Part shown: piece by piece, positions 7,463 to 11,406 of the stretch
Position numbering within the stretch: position 1 is the stretch's first letter
Layout of the letters: each line of letters begins with the position of its first letter
NCBI GenBank assembly: GCA_050247895.1
Contig: JBFWTJ010000113.1
Location: 1 to 11,406 of the forward strand
DNA: 11,406 nt
Direction of reading: 5' to 3'
DNA from: CAVPEW01 sp050247895
GTDB lineage: Bacteria > Actinomycetota > Acidimicrobiia > Acidimicrobiales > VFJN01
The notes under the pieces: model-generated
What the model saw: only the letters and a program-made list of their open reading frames with translations
Database searches by the model: none
Told to the model about the DNA's origin: nothing
Translations under genes and position numbers: made by a program

Positions 7463-7497
7463 TTGGTGCGGTCGCCGCCGGTGCACGTGCACCAACG
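7461..7497. repeat. 9-bp inverted repeat enclosing a 12-bp palindrome
   Basis: CGTTGGTGC (7461-7469) pairs with GCACCAACG (7489-7497). The right arm overlaps the perfect palindrome GTGCACGTGCAC (7481-7492). It lies about 110-140 bp upstream of the SNF2 start. It could be an operator or a leader hairpin, and nothing in the sequence decides between them. Confidence 0.55.
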
Positions 7498-7647
7498 GGG
7501 TCATCTTAGCGATGGCCTGGGCCTGCGCCAGACTCGGGCCAGGGCTTTCGCGCCTGCCGGGACGGCCCGCCGGGCCCGCCCTGCGGCCCTGGACCGACCC
7601 GGTCCGCGCCGGCGGGAGGCGGCGTGGCGCCCGGTCGGGCGGGGGGC

Positions 7648-7686
7648 GCGGCCTCCGCCGGGCTCGAGAGCTCCGGCGGAGGCCGC
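7648..7686. terminator. 14-bp perfect GC-rich hairpin
   Basis: GCGGCCTCCGCCGG (7648-7661) and CCGGCGGAGGCCGC (7673-7686) are perfect reverse complements around an 11-nt loop. There is no T-run on the minus-strand downstream side. It lies 187 bp past the nrdJ stop and 294 bp before the SNF2 start. It may terminate nrdJ read-through or a short leader transcript beginning near 7774. A structural role in the leader RNA is an alternative. Confidence 0.5.
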
Positions 7687-7780
7687 CGGGGGGTCGTGTC
7701 GAGCCCGATCCGGTGCGCCAGCCCGCCGCACGGGATCGATGGGAGCCACCCACCTCACCCCGGCGACGGCATCTCACCGC

Positions 7781-7809
7781 AATCTAAGTAACACGATCGC
7801 AAAGAGCAA
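7781..7809 (-). promoter_or_regulatory. possible promoter reading toward the SNF2 gene
   Basis: On the minus strand, TTGCTC (7809-7804) and TAGATT (7786-7781) are separated by exactly 17 bp. They match TTGACA at 3 of 6 positions and TATAAT at 4 of 6. This lies in the only distinctly AT-richer island of the region. Transcription would begin near 7774 and leave a leader of about 420 nt before the SNF2 start codon. The matches are modest and the call is tentative. Confidence 0.3.
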
Positions 7810-7822
7810 CCGGGGTCCCGAC

Positions 7823-7840
7823 GCGGCGGTGGCCCGCCGC
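7823..7840. terminator. short hairpin downstream of nrdJ
   Basis: GCGGCGG (7823-7829) pairs with CCGCCGC (7834-7840) around a 4-nt loop, 33 bp past the nrdJ stop codon. It is a compact, very stable stem at the expected place for an intrinsic-type terminator. No T-run follows. Confidence 0.4.
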
Positions 7841-7872
7841 GAGGGCGGGGCACCGGTCGGTCGCCGGGATCG

Positions 7873-10740
7873 TCAGCTGCAGCCGCTGGTGCTGCCGCAG
7901 CTGGGGCAGGCGTGGCACGAGCCGGCCCTCTGCATCTGGACGCCGCACTGCATGCAGTAGGGGGCGTCGTGGGCCACGACCTTGGGCGTGATGACCGGGT
8001 TGGAGGCCGGCGCCTCGTTCGCACCGATCACCCCGGCCCGCTCCAGCAGGGAGGGCTCCCGGGGCGCGTCGGGCGACGAGAGCAACGGCGACGACGAGTC
8101 GATCGACGGCGGGTCGGCCGGCAGGTCGCCCTGGCGGGTCTCGGTGATGGTCTCCTCGACGCCCGGGAGCGTGGGCTGGGTCCGCTCCCCCGTCGTGAGG
8201 ATGTTCAGCTCGAGGCGCTCCTCGAAGCTCAGGTAGTCGACGGCCAGGCGCCGGAAGATGTAGTCGAGGATGGAGCTGGCGATCCGCAGGTCGGGATCGT
8301 CGGTCATGCCCATGGGCTCGAACCGGGTGTTGGTGAAGGCCTCGACGAAGCTGCGCAGCGGCACGCCGTACTGCAGGCCGTGGCTGACCGAGATGGCGAA
8401 GGCGTCCATGATCCCGGCCAGGGTCGAGCCCTGCTTGGAGACCTTGAGGAAGATCTCACCGGCCCGACCGTCGGCGTACTCGCCGATGGTCACGTAGCCC
8501 TTGCAGTCCGCGACGCGGAACTCGAAGGTGCGCGAGGTGCGGTTGCGCGGGAGCTTCTCGCGCACCGGGACCTTGATGACCTTCTCCACGACCTTCTCGA
8601 CGACCTGGGTGACGACCTCGGGCGCGGCCGTCGCCGGCTCCTTCTTGGCCGTCGACAGGGGCTGGCCGACCTTGCAGTTGTCCCGGTAGATGGCGATGGC
8701 CTTGACGCCCATCCGCCAGGCGTCGACGTGGAGCTGCTCCACCTCCTCGACGGTGGCCTCCTCGGGCATGTTGACCGTCTTGGAGATGGCGCCGGAGATG
8801 AAGGGCTGGACCGCCGCCATCATCCGCACGTGGCCCGAGTAGTGGATGGTGTTGTCGCCCATCGAGCAGGCGAACACGGCCAGGTGCTCGGGGGCCAGGC
8901 CCGGCGCGCCGACGATCGACTTGTGCTCGTCGATGTAGGCGACGATGGCCTCGACCTGGGCCTCGGTGTAGCCCAGTCGTCGCAGGGCCCGCGGGACCGT
9001 CTGGTTGACGATGGACATCGTGCCCCCGCCGACCAGGTTCTTGATCTTGACCAGGCCGAGGTCGGGCTCGATGCCGGTGGTGTCGCAATCCATCATCAGG
9101 CCGATCGTGCCCGTGGGGGCCAGCACCGAGGCCTGCGAGTTGCGCACGCCGACGTCGGCGGCCAGGTCGCAGGCGACGTCCCAGCACTCCTGGGCCGCGG
9201 AGAGCAGCTCGGCGGGCACCAGCTCCTCGTCGATCTCCGAGGCGGCCTGGCGGTGCAGCTCGAGGACGCCGAGCATGTGCTCCTTGTTCTCCTCGTAGCC
9301 GGCGAAGGGACCCATCCGGCCGGCGGTGCGGGCCGAGGTGGCGTAGGCGTGGCCGGTCATCAGCGAGGTGATCGCCGCGGCGTAGGCCCGACCGGCGTCG
9401 CTGTCGTAGGGCAGGCCCAGCGCCATGAGGGTGGCGCCCAGGTTGGCGTAGCCCAGGCCGAGCTGGCGGAAGCGCCGTGACGTGTCGCCGATCGGCCCGG
9501 TCGGGTAGTCGGCTCGGCCGACCAGGATCTCCTGGCCGGTGAACATGACCTCGACCGCGTGGCGGAAGCCCTCGACGTCGAAGCTGTCGACCGAGCCGTC
9601 GGCCGACAGGTCCAGGAACTTCAACAGGTTGAGGCTGGCCAGGTTGCAGGCCGAGTCGTCGAGGTGCATGTACTCCGAGCACGGGTTCGAGCCGTTGATC
9701 CGACCGGTGTTGGCCGCGGTGTGCCACCGGTTGATCGTGGTGTCGAACTGCATGCCGGGATCGGCGCACTCCCAGGCGGCCTCGGCGATCTGGCGGAACA
9801 GCTCGCGGGCGCGGACCGTCCTGACGACCTCGCCGGTGGTGACGGCCCGGAGCTGCCAGTCCTGGTCGTCGACCACGGCCTGCATGAACTCGTCGGTCAC
9901 CCGCACCGAGTTGTTGGCGTTCTGGTACTGGACCGAGGCCATGTCCTTGCCGTCGAGCGACATGTCGAAGCCGGCCTCGGCCAGGACCCGGATCTTCTGC
10001 TCCTCGCGGGCCTTGACCCAGATGAACTCCTCGACGTCGGGGTGCCCGGCGTCGAGGATGACCATCTTGGCGGCCCGGCGGGTCTTGCCGCCGGACTTGA
10101 TGGTGCCGGCCGAGGCGTCGGCGCCCCGCATGAAGCTGACCGGGCCCGAGGCGGTGCCCCCGCCCTTGAGGCGCTCGACCGAGGAGCGGATCCGGGACAG
10201 GTTGATGCCCGAGCCCGAGCCGCCCTTGAAGATCGTGCCCTCCTCGACGTACCAGTTGAGGATCGAGTCCATCCGGTCGTCGACCGACAGGATGAAGCAG
10301 GCCGAGGCCTGCTGGGGCACGCCGGGCACGCCGATGTTGAACCAGACCGGGCTGTTGAACGCCGCCTTCTGGGTCACCAGCAGGTGCTTGAGCTCGGCGT
10401 TGTAGGTCTCGGCCTCGGTGTCGTCGACGAAGTAGCCGCCCTCCACGCCCCAGCGGGTGATCGTGTCGGCGACCCGGTCGATCACCTCGCGCAGCGAGCT
10501 CTCGCGCTCCTTGGTGCCCGGGGTTCCCCGGAAGTACTTCTGGGCGACGATGTTGGTGGCGTTCTGCGACCACGTCGCGGGGAACTCGACGCCGAGCTGC
10601 TCGAAGGCCACCGAGCCGTCGCGGTAGTTGGTGATCCGCGCGTCGCGCCGCTCCCAGGCGACGTCGTCGTAGGGGTGGGTGCCCTCGGTCGTGAAGTGCC
10701 GGCGGATGCCGATGCCGGCCTGCTCGGGCGCAAGTGCCAT
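7873..10740 (-). CDS. nrdJ: class II (adenosylcobalamin-dependent) ribonucleotide reductase
   Basis: A 955-residue enzyme that reduces ribonucleotides to deoxyribonucleotides, generating its thiyl radical from adenosylcobalamin. This works with or without oxygen and needs no NrdB subunit. Catalytic residues are visible: Cys148 in SACFILSVDD and the radical-site motif NPCSEY with Asn352, Cys354 and Glu356. Cys365 in SACNLASLNL is the second member of the redox pair, and APTGTIG (541-547) is present. After about residue 690 come a helical Val/Lys linker and a domain typical of the long NrdJ form (736-850). A variable acidic/Pro/Ser linker follows (about 852-925). The tail carries CMQC (929-932), CHAC (942-945), Cys948 and Cys954. 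This tail probably combines a zinc-ribbon-like fold with the shuttle thiols that re-reduce the active site. The ATG at 10740 has GGGAGG 9 nt upstream (10750-10755). Length and motifs are normal and nothing is missing. Confidence 0.97.
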   Translation of the reverse strand: MALAPEQAGIGIRRHFTTEGTHPYDDVAWERRDARITNYRDGSVAFEQLGVEFPATWSQNATNIVAQKYFRGTPGTKERESSLREVIDRVADTITRWGVEGGYFVDDTEAETYNAELKHLLVTQKAAFNSPVWFNIGVPGVPQQASACFILSVDDRMDSILNWYVEEGTIFKGGSGSGINLSRIRSSVERLKGGGTASGPVSFMRGADASAGTIKSGGKTRRAAKMVILDAGHPDVEEFIWVKAREEQKIRVLAEAGFDMSLDGKDMASVQYQNANNSVRVTDEFMQAVVDDQDWQLRAVTTGEVVRTVRARELFRQIAEAAWECADPGMQFDTTINRWHTAANTGRINGSNPCSEYMHLDDSACNLASLNLLKFLDLSADGSVDSFDVEGFRHAVEVMFTGQEILVGRADYPTGPIGDTSRRFRQLGLGYANLGATLMALGLPYDSDAGRAYAAAITSLMTGHAYATSARTAGRMGPFAGYEENKEHMLGVLELHRQAASEIDEELVPAELLSAAQECWDVACDLAADVGVRNSQASVLAPTGTIGLMMDCDTTGIEPDLGLVKIKNLVGGGTMSIVNQTVPRALRRLGYTEAQVEAIVAYIDEHKSIVGAPGLAPEHLAVFACSMGDNTIHYSGHVRMMAAVQPFISGAISKTVNMPEEATVEEVEQLHVDAWRMGVKAIAIYRDNCKVGQPLSTAKKEPATAAPEVVTQVVEKVVEKVIKVPVREKLPRNRTSRTFEFRVADCKGYVTIGEYADGRAGEIFLKVSKQGSTLAGIMDAFAISVSHGLQYGVPLRSFVEAFTNTRFEPMGMTDDPDLRIASSILDYIFRRLAVDYLSFEERLELNILTTGERTQPTLPGVEETITETRQGDLPADPPSIDSSSPLLSSPDAPREPSLLERAGVIGANEAPASNPVITPKVVAHDAPYCMQCGVQMQRAGSCHACPSCGSTSGCS

Positions 10741-10763
10741 CTGCGAGGTCCTCCCAGGACGTT

Positions 10764-10781
10764 CGGTGTAGTTATCAACAC
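10764..10781. repeat. imperfect palindrome in the nrdJ leader
   Basis: GGTGTAGTTATCAACACC has GGTGT/ACACC arms of 5 bp around an 8-bp centre, 9 bp upstream of the ribosome site. In RNA it could form a short hairpin near the ribosome-binding site. Its plus-strand TGTAGTT matches the core of the two direct repeats at the nrdJ promoter, in the opposite orientation. Whether it is a protein site or an RNA element cannot be told. Confidence 0.35.
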
Positions 10782-10831
10782 CGGCAGGAGCCTGGAGGTT
10801 CCCTGCGCCGGGCGTTGAGCGTTCGGACTGA

Positions 10832-10889
10832 CCACTAGGTCTTGTGGCGCATCCGTCTCCCGACGCCCCCTGGCCACAAGATGTGGTGG
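10832..10889. promoter_or_regulatory. two NrdR-box-like palindromes, 42 bp centre to centre
   Basis: CCACTAGGTCTTGTGG (10832-10847) and CCACAAGATGTGGTGG (10874-10889) are imperfect 16-bp palindromes with CCAC/GTGG arms. On the minus strand each matches about 11 of 16 positions of the NrdR-box consensus as I recall it (acaCwAtATaTwGtgt). Their centres are 42 bp apart, four helical turns, in line with the paired, in-phase arrangement known for NrdR. The upstream box overlaps the predicted nrdJ transcription start (near 10885) and the other lies in the leader, both suitable for repression. NrdR represses ribonucleotide reductase genes when dATP is high. No nrdR gene is in this window. Confidence 0.4.
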
Positions 10890-10891
10890 AA

Positions 10892-10921
10892 ACTACAGCA
10901 CCGTAACTACAGCCGTGTCAA
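10892..10921 (-). promoter_or_regulatory. nrdJ promoter
   Basis: On the minus strand a perfect TTGACA -35 (10921-10916) is followed after 18 bp by TGTAGT (10897-10892), matching TATAAT at 4 of 6 positions. Transcription would begin near 10885, giving a leader of about 145 nt before the ATG at 10740. The perfect -35, the position upstream of nrdJ and the adjoining palindromes support it. Confidence 0.5.
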
Positions 10922-11191
10922 CACGTCGTGCCAGGGCGGGAGACAGCTGCGACACGGGCTCCCAGGTCCAGAGCTCTCAGCCTGCCCAGCGCCTGTCGGC
11001 ACCAGCAGCTGATCCCCACGGAGCCGCTTAGCCCACCACAGACGTGCACGACCACCATCTATTCCGGGCGCCCGTGCCGCAGCCATTGCACGGCTGTGCA
11101 ACCTAGGGACGGGGGGCTGTGGAGCGCTAGAGGTGGATCCTGTGAATTCAAGGTGGAATACCGATGACTTCTCCACAGCTCCGAGGTGGCG

Positions 11192-11230
11192 CGACAGAGG
11201 CCGCCGGGGCGGTGCCGGCGGCCTCTGTCG
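11192..11230 (-). terminator. 16-bp perfect hairpin after the YceI-family gene
   Basis: CGACAGAGGCCGCCGG (11192-11207) and CCGGCGGCCTCTGTCG (11215-11230) are perfect reverse complements around a 7-nt loop. The stem begins 16 bp after the stop codon of the minus-strand YceI-family gene. No T-run follows, as is common in high-GC actinobacteria. Length, perfection and placement make a terminator the best reading. Confidence 0.75.
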
Positions 11231-11246
11231 GTGGAGCGGGCGATCC

Positions 11247-11406
11247 CTACTGCTTGACGACCTCGGCGTCGATCTCGATCTTCACCTTCTTGCCGACCAG
11301 GACGCCGCCGGTCTCCAGGGCCTGGTTCCAGGTCAGGCCGAAGTCCTCCCGCTCGATCTCGGTCGTGGCGGTGAACCCGGCACGACCCCCACCCCAGGGG
11401 TCGACC
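11247..11406 (-). CDS. YceI-family protein, C-terminal part only
   Basis: On the minus strand a frame is open from the right window edge (first full codon ending at 11405) to TAG at 11249-11247. It gives the last 52 residues of a protein whose start lies outside. The visible part has the YceI end pattern: DPWGGGRAGF, then EREDFGLTWNQALETGGVLVG, then alternating charged and hydrophobic residues KVKIEIDAEVVKQ forming the closing strand. YceI proteins are lipocalin-like beta-barrels of roughly 170-190 residues that bind polyisoprenoid-type lipids. Many are secreted, but the N-terminus needed to judge a signal peptide is not in the window. The FGLTWN and GGVLVG segments are typical of actinobacterial members. 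A strong hairpin follows the stop. Confidence 0.9.
   Translation of the reverse strand, partial: VDPWGGGRAGFTATTEIEREDFGLTWNQALETGGVLVGKKVKIEIDAEVVKQ

Larger units (their letters stand above)
7355..7872. other. 518-bp gene-free region with inverted repeats, between nrdJ and the SNF2 gene
   Basis: No reading frame here has the look of a real gene; the open frames give Arg/Pro/Ala-rich low-complexity products. The region contains two identical inverted 12-mers (7389-7400 and 7451-7462) and a long inverted repeat (7461-7469 with 7489-7497) around a perfect 12-bp palindrome. It also holds a 14-bp hairpin (7648-7686), an AT-richer island with a possible minus-strand promoter (7781-7809), and a hairpin just after the nrdJ stop (7823-7840). 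A TAAGAT hexamer at 7508-7503 on the minus strand could be another -10 for the SNF2 gene, but no -35 was found. All known transcription here runs on the minus strand, from nrdJ toward the SNF2 gene. Confidence 0.6.
10741..11246. other. 506-bp intergenic region upstream of nrdJ
   Basis: The nrdJ-proximal part (10741-10921) holds the ribosome site, a leader of about 145 nt, paired palindromes and a promoter. The distal part (about 10922-11190) is visibly less GC-rich than the genes. Its open frames have many codons ending in A or T, so I call no gene. It contains the palindrome TTGCACGGCTGTGCAA (11086-11101) and a 9-bp inverted repeat, GCTGTGGAG (11116-11124) with CTCCACAGC (11171-11179). The YceI-side end carries a strong hairpin. 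No function is assigned to 10922-11085. Confidence 0.6.

Noticed and set aside
7355..7504. N-terminal extension of the SNF2 protein to the ATG at 7504
   Set aside because: The 50 extra residues are low complexity and encoded by the palindrome cluster. No ribosome site supports the start, and the conserved-looking protein begins at 7354.
7501..7758. An 85-codon minus-strand frame in the gap between nrdJ and the SNF2 gene
   Set aside because: The product is an Arg/Ala/Pro-rich low-complexity chain with no good ribosome site, and the frame runs through the 14-bp hairpin. Non-coding is more likely.
10741..10885. A cobalamin riboswitch upstream of the B12-dependent reductase, prompted by GTCGGGAGACGG at 10851-10862 on the minus strand
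   Set aside because: The similarity to a B12 box is partial, the segment folds as a simple CGTC-GGGA-GACG hairpin, and the leader of about 145 nt is short. Such riboswitches usually control B12-independent reductases or B12 uptake and synthesis genes.
10907..11176. An 89-codon minus-strand frame and a 79-codon plus-strand frame (10928-11167) upstream of nrdJ
   Set aside because: Many codons end in A or T, unlike every confident gene here. No family resemblance was found, and the minus-strand frame runs into the nrdJ -35 element.
10772..11177. DnaA-box-like nonamers TTATCAACA (10772-10780) and TTCTCCACA (11169-11177)
   Set aside because: Each differs from TTATCCACA at one position. Two isolated imperfect matches in about 400 bp do not support an origin or DnaA control.

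Overview
The window is very GC-rich DNA with near-uniform G/C at third codon positions and frequent GTG starts. It carries a B12-dependent ribonucleotide reductase and a large bacterial SNF2 ATPase. This fits a high-GC Actinomycetota, plausibly an acidimicrobial or related lineage. The rank below phylum is inference from protein flavour only. No mobile element, tRNA, rRNA or CRISPR array was seen, and the setting looks chromosomal and mostly housekeeping.

Left part (1-3899). The 3' part of a DUF1269-type membrane-associated protein (+) converges on an alpha/beta hydrolase (-). The hydrolase lies downstream of an AI-2E/PerM-family membrane protein on the same strand. A second, diverged AI-2E/PerM paralogue is transcribed in the opposite direction. 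The two start codons are only 19 bp apart, around a GTACTGTAC motif that supplies a -10-like hexamer on each strand. After the second paralogue comes a 200-bp gap holding two almost identical 91-bp tandem repeats. These are copies of the 3' end of the next gene.

Middle part (3897-7872). On the minus strand lies a 1039-residue SNF2-family ATPase. Its stop overlaps (GTGA) the start of a 113-residue protein of unknown function, so the two look translationally coupled. This is the least explained gene pair in the window. The 518-bp gap upstream of the ATPase contains several perfect inverted repeats, a strong GC-rich hairpin and a possible promoter.

Right part (7873-11406). A complete class II ribonucleotide reductase (nrdJ, 955 residues) has a recognisable promoter with a perfect TTGACA -35. 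Two imperfect palindromes, 42 bp centre to centre, sit at and after its predicted transcription start and resemble NrdR boxes. A less GC-rich 270-bp stretch without a convincing gene follows. It ends at a 16-bp perfect hairpin that probably terminates a YceI-family gene, of which only the last 52 codons are inside the window.

Taken together the genes serve separate tasks (dNTP supply, DNA-dependent ATPase remodelling, membrane transport or envelope functions). The only tight functional couplings supported by the sequence are the SNF2/113-residue pair and the divergent AI-2E pair.
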